Source of the DNA: Halobacillus aidingensis
Lineage (GTDB): Bacteria; Bacillota; Bacilli; Bacillales; Halobacillaceae
Reading direction: 5' to 3'
NCBI RefSeq assembly: GCF_900104185.1
Contig: NZ_FNIZ01000017.1
Coordinates: forward strand, 1-64,000
DNA length: 64,000 bases
Numbering within the stretch: position 1 is the stretch's first letter; every line of letters begins with the position of its first letter. The notes below the pieces were generated by a model. That model saw only the letters and a program-made list of their open reading frames with translations, was not told where the DNA came from and searched no databases. Shown here one piece after another: positions 55,252 to 63,917 of this stretch. Made by a program: the position numbers and the translations under genes.

Positions 55252-56025
55252 TTATGTGGTCACTTCTTGTTCACCCAAATAAGCTTTGATGACTTCGGGG
55301 TTCTTCTGAATTTCTTCAGGTGTACCAAACCCGATTCGTTTCCCAAAGTCCAGGACAGCAATTTTGTCAGAAAGATCCATGATGACCCCCATATCGTGTT
55401 CAATGAGGAACACCGTAATTCCATTCAGTTCATGCATATCCAATATGAACCGGGCCATGTCTTCTTTTTCAGCACTATTCATCCCGGCCATCGGTTCATC
55501 CAGCAAAATCAATTCAGGTTCAAGGGCAAGCGCACGTCCTACCTCCACCCTTTTTTTCAATCCGTATGGAAGTGTACCGACTGGTGTATGACGGATCTCC
55601 TGCATCTCGAGAAATTCAATGACTTCCTCCACCGACTGACGATGGACGACCTCTTCCTTCTCCGCACCACCCCAGTAAAGTCCACCCGTAAAAATTCCCG
55701 CTTTCATTTTTACATGACGCCCGAGCTTCAAATTATCCAGAACAGACATATGTTCAAATAAAGCGATATTCTGAAATGCACGTGCAATGCCAAGAGAAGT
55801 CCTTTTATACGGTTTCATCCCTAGAATTTCTTTTCCGTTAAAACGGATGGAGCCTGCTGTCGGTTTGTACAGTCCGCTTATACAGTTCAGCATACTCGTC
55901 TTCCCTGCTCCATTCGGACCAATCAACGAAAAGATCTCACCCTTTTCCAGGTGATAGGACACATCATCTAAAGCTTTCACACCACCGAACTGCAACGATA
56001 CATTTTCGACCTCTAGGATAGGCAA
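55252..56025 (-). CDS. livG: ABC ATPase LivG
   Basis: 257 residues, TTG start with GGGGGAT upstream. Walker A GPNGAGKTSM, LPYGLKKRVEVGRAL in the signature position and LILLDEPMAGMN Walker B. First gene of livG-ligase-livH-livM-livK-livF. Confidence 0.9.
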   Translation of the reverse strand: MPILEVENVSLQFGGVKALDDVSYHLEKGEIFSLIGPNGAGKTSMLNCISGLYKPTAGSIRFNGKEILGMKPYKRTSLGIARAFQNIALFEHMSVLDNLKLGRHVKMKAGIFTGGLYWGGAEKEEVVHRQSVEEVIEFLEMQEIRHTPVGTLPYGLKKRVEVGRALALEPELILLDEPMAGMNSAEKEDMARFILDMHELNGITVFLIEHDMGVIMDLSDKIAVLDFGKRIGFGTPEEIQKNPEVIKAYLGEQEVTT

Positions 56026-56046
56026 AAGTGAGGATCCCCCTTTTTA

Positions 56047-56101
56047 TGTAAGCGTTATCATCGTTATAAAAGTATTATATAACCTAAAGAAGAGAAGTCA
56101 A
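56047..56101 (-). promoter_or_regulatory. livG operon promoter and cre site
   Basis: Promoter TTGACT (56096-56101), 16 nt, TATAAT (56074-56079). Just downstream, TGTAAGCGTTATCA (56047-56060) matches the cre consensus TGWAANCGNTNWCA exactly. CcpA with P-Ser-HPr would block transcription in glucose. Confidence 0.75.
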
Positions 56102-56296
56102 CATAGTTTTTGTAATTTTATGAATATTAAGTATATTGTTAGATTATGTAAAACTTCCTTGCATTTGATTTACCAAGGTTGGAATCGGTCCCTAGTTCTA
56201 CCATCCTTCATACAAAATTTTTCAAATGATTTTACAATCCCCCTCCCCTACTTAATGGCTTCCTTCGTTCTAATTGGAAGAAGAATACAAAAAACT

Positions 56297-56325
56297 CTTG
56301 ATTTTTTCTATCTGTCTATATACAA
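56297..56325 (+). promoter_or_regulatory. Promoter of the tRNA-Ala gene
   Basis: TTGATT (56297-56302), 17 nt and TACAAT (56320-56325), 22 bp before the tRNA 5' end. Confidence 0.75.
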
Positions 56326-56347
56326 TAATAATTGTCGAAAAACATAC

Positions 56348-56385
56348 GGGGCATTAGCTCAGCTGGGAGAGCGCTTCGCTGGCAG
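56348..56385 (+). pseudogene. tRNA-Ala (GGC), 5' half only
   Basis: Acceptor 5' strand GGGGCAT, D-arm GCTC/GAGC, anticodon stem CTTCG and loop CTGGCAG (anticodon GGC) are intact to 56385. The complementary CGAAG, variable loop and T arm are missing; unrelated sequence begins at 56386. The integrase gene lies 132 bp downstream, so this is probably the left attachment site of the island. Confidence 0.85.
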
Positions 56386-56517
56386 TGAGCGAGCTACACG
56401 TTCAACCTCCTATTGCTGTTGCGAAAGCATCTATCCCGATAATTGTACAATAGTCATTTCAAGACCATATATTGAGATAGTTGACCTTCTTACACAAATA
56501 CGTAAGGAGGATTTTTT

Positions 56518-57426
56518 ATGTTGATTGAAATGAGTTTTAAAGAGTTAATTGCAGAGAAAAGGTTCCAAGGGTTGACCGAGAACAGTCTTAGGTCGTATGA
56601 GAACTTATTCAGACACTTTGGGAATTGGCTTCAAGAGAACGATATTGAACATACACAAGATCTAACATCACAGACTGTCAAAGCTTACCTGCTTCATTGT
56701 AAGGAGCATGGAAACAAGCCCAAAACCTTTAACAGTAAGCTTAAGCTTATTAGATCGTGGGTGCGTTGGATGTTGGATGAGGAGATAATAGATAAGGATA
56801 TCTGCAAGAACATAAAGTTAGTTAGAGAGGACGACTCACCTAAGATTGTACGTGAAGAAGACATACAATTAGCTCTTAGACATCTCAGGAGAATGAAAAG
56901 ACGTGAGGACAGTCTTTACTCAATTCGTAACCATGCTATTATGATTACGCTTATTGGCACTGGTCTTAGAGTAACTGAGTTAGTCAGCCTAGATTGGAAC
57001 GACATTGATTTCAATGACTGGTTGATCACCATACAGAAAAGTAAGAGTCGAAGAAGCGGTTCAGTGCCTCTTTCAGAGGCTCTTGCGAAAGAATTAAGAG
57101 TGTACAAGAGTTTTGTTGAGAATCGCTTTAAAGATATGCCAGAATCAGTGTTTGTGAACAACGAAGGAGAGCGGTTAACAAAGAATGGTGTTCAGCTTTT
57201 TATAAAACGTCTGAAAAAGGAATTAGGTATTCAAGGGACTTTTTCCCCTCACGCTATGAGGAACGTTTTTATTAAGAGGTTATTGATGAATAAGGCCAAT
57301 TTAAGAGAGATCCAATTACTTGCTCGACATTCAAAGATTGAAGTAACTAGACAGTACATTGGTTATTTTCAGCATGAATTGAAAGAAGTGTTAGATGAAC
57401 ACGATCCTTTGAAGGGGTTACTGTAA
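56518..57426 (+). CDS. Tyrosine recombinase (integrase)
   Basis: 302 residues. SAM-like core-binding domain about 5-90, catalytic domain with Arg151 (GTGLRVTELV), His245/Arg248 (HAMRN), His271 (ARHSK) and Tyr280. AAGGAGG lies upstream of the ATG. Adjacent to the split tRNA-Ala, so likely the enzyme that inserted the island. Confidence 0.93.
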   Translation: MLIEMSFKELIAEKRFQGLTENSLRSYENLFRHFGNWLQENDIEHTQDLTSQTVKAYLLHCKEHGNKPKTFNSKLKLIRSWVRWMLDEEIIDKDICKNIKLVREDDSPKIVREEDIQLALRHLRRMKRREDSLYSIRNHAIMITLIGTGLRVTELVSLDWNDIDFNDWLITIQKSKSRRSGSVPLSEALAKELRVYKSFVENRFKDMPESVFVNNEGERLTKNGVQLFIKRLKKELGIQGTFSPHAMRNVFIKRLLMNKANLREIQLLARHSKIEVTRQYIGYFQHELKEVLDEHDPLKGLL

Positions 57427-57455
57427 TAAAGGCCCCTACTGGGTGCCTTTATTAC
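57423..57455. terminator. Hairpin between integrase and the HEPN-like gene
   Basis: GTAATAAAGGC pairs with GCCTTTATTAC (11 bp). It contains the integrase stop. No long T-run follows, so the terminator is modest. Confidence 0.6.
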
Positions 57456-57467
57456 AAATGTTGTAAT

Positions 57468-58838
57468 TTACTTTCTGTTCACTTTTTTGGACTTTTTTCT
57501 CATATTCGATTTGTTTTTTCTTTTCTTAGTTTTTTGCTTTTTCCTTTGGGAATTATCTTGATTTGGACTTTCTTTTTCTAAGAACAGATAATATATCTCT
57601 TTGAGGTCAAGAATAGTGTGCATAGTATTATACAGAGAGAAAAACATTTCGAAACAATATTGTGCAAATTCTACTAAATATAGTTCTTTGTCAATGTTAC
57701 CTTTGTTAGAGTAGAATGAAATTAATTGTGAGTCTTTTTCTACTTTATAACTATTGTGGCCTATTGAGTTTCTAATGTCGTTATCCAAAGGTTTTATAAT
57801 GAGATTTGCAAAAGTTTCTTCACTGCTTAAAACTTTTATCTTGTTTCCCTTGTTTCGGATTTTTGAGTAATCATCTATTGTTTTTATTTTGGGAAAATCT
57901 TTGAGGTCTCTCATTCTTCTATAGTCATTTCTGACTTTTAAATTATCTAAACCAATCAATATGTGAGAAGATTCAATAATGGTTTCATAGCAATCTATAT
58001 AAAAGTGTTTTATGTCCTCAAAAGATGTAGTTGTAAGACCCAATTGTACCAAATCAGCATCCGTTAATTCTTCCCTGAAATTTAAAGAGAATATTGGAAT
58101 TATAAAGTTGTATATCTTCGTGAATCGTTCAAATAAATCCAAAATTTTACTTTCGTAACTGGCAAAATAACTGATATTTACATTTAGGAAGTCTCTAAGT
58201 TTTTCTTTATCTTTTATAAATATAGCTCTGATCTCTTTTGAAAGGATATCTGTTAAAAGTTTATGATGTCCATTTGAAGTTGTTATAGGTGAGAACATAA
58301 GAAACAGAATTTTATTAATAGCTTTTATAAAATGTGATTGTTTTTCCAAGGGGGTGTCAGTTTGGTTGTTAAGTATCTTTCTGACTTCTTTTATAAAAAA
58401 CTGTCTGTTGGAATTAGAATATAACTCATAAATCCTCTTAACTTTCCCCCACTCATTGTTTATTAAATATAAAAAGTCATTGTTCCGCTCTTTGAAGTTC
58501 TCTATTTCCCCCCACATGTTAGCTGATTCTGTAATAAATGGTGAGAATAGAGCTGATTCATAATTCTCAGGTGTGCATTTAGTTATTTTCTTAGCTAAAA
58601 ACTCTCCTGAGATCTGTACAATGAATCCAATTTCCTTCTCTTTATATATTAAGGTAGCATTTTGTAGTGTTAAGTTGTGATCAGCCTCTTCTTGATTTAA
58701 AGTTATTTCTCCAAATATAGTCACCCCACATTTTCCACATTTATAACTTATTGGATAAGAAGATAGATAACCTATCTGATACTTTAATAAAGTAACTGTA
58801 TTACAAACATCACACTGAGCATAGTTTCTTACATTCAT
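57468..58838 (-). CDS. Zinc-ribbon protein with a HEPN-like RNxxxH motif
   Basis: 456 residues. N-terminal zinc ribbon (Cys 9, 12, 34, 37). The middle is helical and unidentified. RNSIGH (356-361) fits the RNxxxH catalytic motif of HEPN ribonucleases. The last 30 residues are very Lys/Arg-rich. GGGAGG lies upstream of the ATG. It is transcribed in the same direction as the ABC-3C genes but is separated from them by a terminator. An RNase role is inferred, not shown. Confidence 0.6.
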   Translation of the reverse strand: MNVRNYAQCDVCNTVTLLKYQIGYLSSYPISYKCGKCGVTIFGEITLNQEEADHNLTLQNATLIYKEKEIGFIVQISGEFLAKKITKCTPENYESALFSPFITESANMWGEIENFKERNNDFLYLINNEWGKVKRIYELYSNSNRQFFIKEVRKILNNQTDTPLEKQSHFIKAINKILFLMFSPITTSNGHHKLLTDILSKEIRAIFIKDKEKLRDFLNVNISYFASYESKILDLFERFTKIYNFIIPIFSLNFREELTDADLVQLGLTTTSFEDIKHFYIDCYETIIESSHILIGLDNLKVRNDYRRMRDLKDFPKIKTIDDYSKIRNKGNKIKVLSSEETFANLIIKPLDNDIRNSIGHNSYKVEKDSQLISFYSNKGNIDKELYLVEFAQYCFEMFFSLYNTMHTILDLKEIYYLFLEKESPNQDNSQRKKQKTKKRKNKSNMRKKSKKVNRK

Positions 58839-59031
58839 CCTGTTCCTCCCAATACATAAAATTAGAAATGTAATTTAGTTTTCTACTGTGTTAGCAAAGA
58901 GTATATAGTTTACCTATAATTGTAATATACGTTCATTTTACCACAACCATATTAAGTGAAAATACTGAACGAGTTAGTGGCAATTCTTCAAGAGTTTTAA
59001 GATGCAACTATTAAATAACATTAAAAAATAT

Positions 59032-59063
59032 AAAACTCCCCACCAAAAATGATGGGGAGTTTT
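59032..59063 (-). terminator. Terminator of the ABC-3C operon
   Basis: AAAACTCCCC pairs with GGGGAGTTTT, 12-nt loop, then TATA. Confidence 0.8.
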
Positions 59064-59064
59064 A

Positions 59065-61083
59065 TTATAGATATTCACCTAAAATTTTATCATCAAAGTT
59101 GATGTAGTTTACAGTTATATCACCAATTAAATTCTCCATCTCTTTCTCTGTTTCACTTGAAGTGAAGATAATTTGGTGGCCATCTTCTTTTGATTTTGCA
59201 GCATCTTGTAAAAATCTTCTAATGCTTTCGGGGGCAGTGGATTGTTGCCTTGGTTCATCTACTATTAATAACCCTAAGTGGTTTGTCTCGTACTTTTCTG
59301 AAATCTGCAAAAGCGAAAGAAGATACGCCCAAATATGTCTTATTAAATCACTAGCGGATAAGTCAAATTGCAAATCGAAACCTTCGTGAATAGGTTTATA
59401 AGATTCTCTTGATATCGTTAAGCTGTGGGGATTAACACTTTCTAATCCATAATTAGTTGCTTTTTTTATAAATGTGCTTTCTAGCTGTTTGATTTTTTGA
59501 GTATCCGTATCAGATAATAAATCAGAAGGTAGATTTTGTATTTGTATTACATTGTCGTTGTAGTTATTTAATACTTCTAAAAGATCCTCTTCTAAAGTCT
59601 CTATATACTCTCTATTTAACTGAAGAGTCTTTATTTCTTCCTTAAGATATATCCTTTGCTTAATCTCAAATGTTGATGGGACTCTTTCATCGGTGACCAG
59701 AGTTTCTTTTAGATCTCTAATTTCTTTTTGGATGTTCTTTATTATAGTCCTAAGTCTACTTAATTCTTCTTCTTTATATTTTACTATTCGAGAGCTGTTC
59801 TCCTTTGAAAAAGAAATGGTTTTCTTTTGACCCTCTAAAAATTGAATACTTTCTTCAATGCCCATAGGATTTTTATCCTCTAGTTGTAAGAGTAGTGTAT
59901 TTGAAACTTTTTGATGACAAGTGGGGCACAATCCCTTTGTGAAACTAATTTTTTCAGATGATCCTAATCTTCTAAGCTTTCGCACATCTTTATATTTTTC
60001 TAGGTCTTCTTTAATCGCTTCTAACCTAGCTTTTGTGTGGTTAAGTTGATGCTTCTCAAGTTCAAGCTCATTCAGCAATTGATTATATGAATATTGTTCC
60101 TTAACAAGCTGTTCAGAATTTTCGTTAATTTTACTTTGTATCCTGCTTATATCTTCTTTAACAGTTGGAACTTGACTGTGGTCTCTTTTTTCTAACTCCT
60201 CTTGTTTAATCTCAATCAGTTTGTCGAGTGAAACTAATTTACTATCATATGATGCCTTAATACTGTCTATGACATTAAATTCAGAGGGGGCCTTTGGTAG
60301 GTTGTCTATAACATATCCTTGATTACTTACAAAACTTTTAATCTGCCTTGTTAAATAACTCCATTCATTTTTTGCTTCTTTTAGCTTATCATTTAAGGAC
60401 TGCTTTCTTATGTATAAATTATAAGCGTCCAAATCTAATAGAAACTCTAATGCCCTTTTTTCTACGTCTCTGACCCCGAATTGCTTAGGTGTATTTGATT
60501 GTAGAGCAGACCAGCCTCTCTTTTGTTCTATAAACATTAAAGGCATTATACATTCAATATATAAGAGCATAGAATTACCATTGTAATGCAGAACCTCAGG
60601 CATATTCCACCCAATAAATCTTGCTAATAAATGATGGAATCCCTTAGGGTTTTTTGCTGCACCAGATTCTCTTACATAATAATCACTTTTACTGATGTTA
60701 GAAGACAGAGGACCTGATAGTAAAGGACCATCGTACACAGTGATTAAGTGGTTGTTATTATTTCCTTTTACTGTTCTATTTACTGTGAGAATCTTATTAT
60801 CACCATTCTCGATTTCCAAATACACCTCTGAGTTTGTAACCTTGTAGCTTACTCCATGAATATCAATAGAATCAGTCATAGCATGAGGAAGGGGTGTCTT
60901 ATGGCTTGCACTAATCATACTCTCTAATCCTAAAGCATATAAAATCGATTGTACACAAGTGGATTTACCACTTGAGTTGTCTGCTCTAAGTACGTTTAAA
61001 CCATCATCGAAATGGATTATATTTCCGAAAGTTTTTGATTGGCTATTAATAACTAACTTTAATTTTCTAACTTTCAAACTCAT
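59065..61083 (-). CDS. Rad50-like ABC ATPase with CxxC hook (ABC-3C system)
   Basis: 672 residues. Walker A ADNSSGKST (34-42), long coiled coils about 225-370 and 410-530, hook Cys-Pro-Thr-Cys (386-389), Walker B LLIVDEP near 610. This is the SMC/Rad50 plan of the ATPase of ABC-three-component systems. Its ATG overlaps the middle-component stop by 4 bp. It would sense or remodel DNA ends and control the effector; this is inferred from the family. Confidence 0.85.
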   Translation of the reverse strand: MSLKVRKLKLVINSQSKTFGNIIHFDDGLNVLRADNSSGKSTCVQSILYALGLESMISASHKTPLPHAMTDSIDIHGVSYKVTNSEVYLEIENGDNKILTVNRTVKGNNNNHLITVYDGPLLSGPLSSNISKSDYYVRESGAAKNPKGFHHLLARFIGWNMPEVLHYNGNSMLLYIECIMPLMFIEQKRGWSALQSNTPKQFGVRDVEKRALEFLLDLDAYNLYIRKQSLNDKLKEAKNEWSYLTRQIKSFVSNQGYVIDNLPKAPSEFNVIDSIKASYDSKLVSLDKLIEIKQEELEKRDHSQVPTVKEDISRIQSKINENSEQLVKEQYSYNQLLNELELEKHQLNHTKARLEAIKEDLEKYKDVRKLRRLGSSEKISFTKGLCPTCHQKVSNTLLLQLEDKNPMGIEESIQFLEGQKKTISFSKENSSRIVKYKEEELSRLRTIIKNIQKEIRDLKETLVTDERVPSTFEIKQRIYLKEEIKTLQLNREYIETLEEDLLEVLNNYNDNVIQIQNLPSDLLSDTDTQKIKQLESTFIKKATNYGLESVNPHSLTISRESYKPIHEGFDLQFDLSASDLIRHIWAYLLSLLQISEKYETNHLGLLIVDEPRQQSTAPESIRRFLQDAAKSKEDGHQIIFTSSETEKEMENLIGDITVNYINFDDKILGEYL

Positions 61084-61553
61084 AGGTCACTCACCAACTT
61101 AATCAGTTCCTCCAGTTTTTTTTCGGTGGCTGTTTTCTTTACTTTCATTAAAAACTCCCTCTCAGGAATGAACAGTTTTGAATTTATTATTTCTGTAGCA
61201 AAGTTCACTCCTAGTTCTGTGAGCGCTATGTTCTTTCCATTTGAAACCTCAACGATCCCTTCACCAATAGCAATATCAATAGTTCTGTTTAACCATGGTT
61301 CATGGCGAATAATAACTGTGTTTAAGATGCTGGGGCTTTTTAGGAAATTGATGAACTCTTCTCTTGAACTTTTATTTTTCACAACCCAATTTAAAACTTG
61401 AATACGTTGGTAACTTGACCTATTACTTCTACAACATATTCTTAATATTAGAACCAATATAGATATTCCTCTTTCAACGTTTAAATCAGGGGAGTAATAT
61501 TGAGGTCTTTTGCTGAATGAATACTTAACATTTAAATGACTGACCAACTCCAT
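61080..61553 (-). CDS. ABC-3C middle component
   Basis: 157 residues, predicted winged-helix with a helical C-terminus. Small, between effector and ATPase genes, as is usual for middle components in ABC-3C systems. AAAGGGTG precedes the ATG. Family membership rests mainly on size and gene order. Confidence 0.7.
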   Translation of the reverse strand: MELVSHLNVKYSFSKRPQYYSPDLNVERGISILVLILRICCRSNRSSYQRIQVLNWVVKNKSSREEFINFLKSPSILNTVIIRHEPWLNRTIDIAIGEGIVEVSNGKNIALTELGVNFATEIINSKLFIPEREFLMKVKKTATEKKLEELIKLVSDL

Positions 61554-61568
61554 TGAATTACACCCTTT

Positions 61569-62482
61569 CTAATAGAAATTTAACGGACATCTAATTAGCC
61601 AATCAGATATTGCTTCAAATTTTAAAGTATCTATGGTTTGATTGCTTAAACTTTTGGCTTCTTCTTGTAAGTTTGTTTTGTAATTTTCCATTGTATTAGT
61701 CAACTTTTTACTGTTATCATCTAAACTCATTAGCCCTTCAAAAGCTAATTGATTTTCATATGAGGCCTTGCATCTATCAACTATTTCATATAAATAAGGG
61801 TGATTGTTTTGTAAATCAAATAATGTGTTTTGGCCACCTATATATTTTTTTATCATCTCGAACCTAAAAGCATTTAGCTTTTCTTCATTATCTAATGTTG
61901 GTAGCTTTTCAATTTTACTACTTAATAACGTTAGTAGGTTGTCAGAATCATCTTCGATCCATTTATCTACTTCATGATGGTCAACTTGTTGGTGGGCAAT
62001 ATGTAGTTGGTTGGAAGTTGATTGTATAAGAGTATTAAGCTCTTTGGAGAAGTATTCTTCATTTACAATATGAATGTAAAATTCATCACCTACATATGGT
62101 AAATTTTCTTCTCTTACTTCTTTAGCTTTTTTTCTGCGTGTGCTACGATTTTGTTTGTTTCGTGTCTTGGAACAACAAATATCCATCTTGTGATTTTTGT
62201 GGGACCAAAAAAACTTGAGAGTTCTTTTTGGTTGTTCTTGAATTTTTTAATGTCATTTGAGATTTTTCTTCTTTGTTTATTATATAGTTCTTCTATAGTC
62301 AAAGGTTCTTCAGCCGCATAACACTGAAAACATCTTCCATCCCTACTAAAACCCTCAATGCCTTTATCTCCCCCATCTTTATCAGGAATAGGTACATAAT
62401 CACCCAATGGGTAATGCAGTTTTAAGAGTTTTTCTATGTGATTTTGCCATTCTTTTCCTTCCCAGAATTTAATTTCGCTCAA
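61569..62482 (-). CDS. ABC-3C effector, nuclease-like N-domain, split by a -1 frameshift site
   Basis: The first frame begins at TTG 62482 (AAGGAGG nine bases upstream) and ends at a TAA at 62114. A second frame runs on to 61569. They join by a -1 shift at A_AAA_AAG (62126-62132), giving 304 residues. N-terminal PDKDGGDKGIEGF and then FQCYA resemble a PD-(D/E)XK (Mrr-like) core with the lysine position altered. The C-terminal part would be the ABC-3C binding domain. Programmed frameshift, RNA-polymerase slippage, pseudogene or base-calling error are all possible. Confidence 0.65.
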
Positions 62483-62774
62483 AAGAAGTAGCCTCCTTGG
62501 GTGTAAGTGCTAAATGTTATGGTTGTATTTTGAAGCATCTTACTTATATGGTACAAAATATGCAGTAAATTGTCACACATTAAAAAAGACTACTTTACAG
62601 AATGTGAAGTGGTCTTATATAGGGGGTGTTTTACAGTTTTTTTAAATTACATTTCTTTAAAACAGGCTATAACACTACTTTCTCTCTAGTCTAGTAACAA
62701 TTGGATAAATCGATTTTACATTTTCATTTCCTGTACAATATATGGACTATTGAATAATGAGAAAAATTCTGTTA

Positions 62775-62870
62775 TCTTTGATACAGAATAAAAAACGTAG
62801 CCTAGCTGCATCAAAGAGCTAACTACTTTTTCTGCGAATTTTCGTGGGAGAAGTAGTTGGCTCTTTTTTT
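62775..62870 (+). terminator. Leader attenuator upstream of the winged-helix gene
   Basis: Terminator AGAGCTAACTACTT (62815-62828) pairs with AAGTAGTTGGCTCT (62851-62864), then seven T. TCTTTGAT (62775-62782) can instead pair with ATCAAAGA (62810-62817), which overlaps the terminator's left arm. Thus antiterminator and terminator compete, 34 bp before the start codon. Confidence 0.55.
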
Positions 62871-62903
62871 GTTCTCAAATTTAGAATGAAAAGGAGTTCA
62901 TTA

Positions 62904-63799
62904 ATGAGACATAGTAAATTAACTGAGGTGCTAAGGTATGATGAAAAAGAAAGTAAGCTGTTTATGCCAAACGAAATATTTGAGGATTTGACAGAGAACA
63001 TCCAAGAAACCTCTTCACATATTGGTTTTGCTTACTCCTTTTACTACTTAACAACCTGGTTATACCGTCATTGTAAATATATAGAGCACCATTATGATCG
63101 GGGGCTATTAAAAGAAATACTTGGATACAGTAAGACAAACAAAACGGTAGATTACTTAATTAAACACGAAGGTATATTGGATAAAATAAATTATACTAGG
63201 ACTTCCAATGACTTCCCATTACGGTGGTGGTTGGATGAATTTAATGACCCTGAGTTTGAACTTTTTTCAGAAATGGAAGAGAGAGTTTCACCTGAACTTA
63301 AAGATGTTTTAACCCCAAACAGAAGGAATAAAAGTATTAAGGTGCCTGTAAAGGCATTTTTCAGATATGATGAAGCGGAAGAAATCAATTATTGGAATGG
63401 AACTTTTTACGAGATTGATAATACTCATTTGGTACCGTTCGAGGTGTTTCTACATTGTATGAGTAATGAAAGCGAGCTTGGATGTGAAGCATTTTATCTT
63501 TATGGTTTCTTTAAATTTAAGAATGATAAATTTCAAAGGGGTTGCGATATCTCTTTAGAAGAAATTACTTCACAGACGGGCAGAAAAAAGCTAGCAGAGA
63601 TAAGTATCTGCATAACATGAAAAAGTATAATCTCATTAATTGTAGACCGACGGATTTTGTTCCTGATATGCCTGAAGAAAAAAGAAGGGCTAGCACTTAT
63701 AAGGCGAATCATTTTGAGGCTTTTACTCAAACTCCTATTGAATATGATAAACGAAGAGTTTTCAGTTGGGACACTGTTAAGGATTTTTATATAAGCTAA
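62904..63799 (+). CDS. Winged-helix protein, split by a -1 frameshift site
   Basis: The first frame starts at ATG 62904 (AAGGAG ten bases upstream); the second ends at 63799. They join by a -1 shift at A_AAA_AAG (63584-63590), giving 298 residues. Near the junction ISLEEITSQTGRKKASRDK and YLHNMKKYNLI look like a winged-helix recognition region. A replication initiator or regulator of the island is possible. Not identified by name. Confidence 0.6.
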
Positions 63800-63826
63800 A
63801 TTATATGAATGAATATGAAGAAGTAC

Positions 63827-63917
63827 GATATTCGGTGTACATATAATATATTATATTAAATGTTTAGTATGAACTGGATATTAACTTATGTACTATATTA
63901 TATATACACCGAATATC
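63827..63917. repeat. 24-bp inverted repeats flanking an AT-rich core
   Basis: GATATTCGGTGTACATATAA at 63827-63846 (arm to 63850) is matched in inverted form at 63894-63917 with one mismatch in 24. The 43-bp centre is very AT-rich. Near the end of the winged-helix gene, it could be a regulator site, an origin or a recombination site. Confidence 0.6.
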
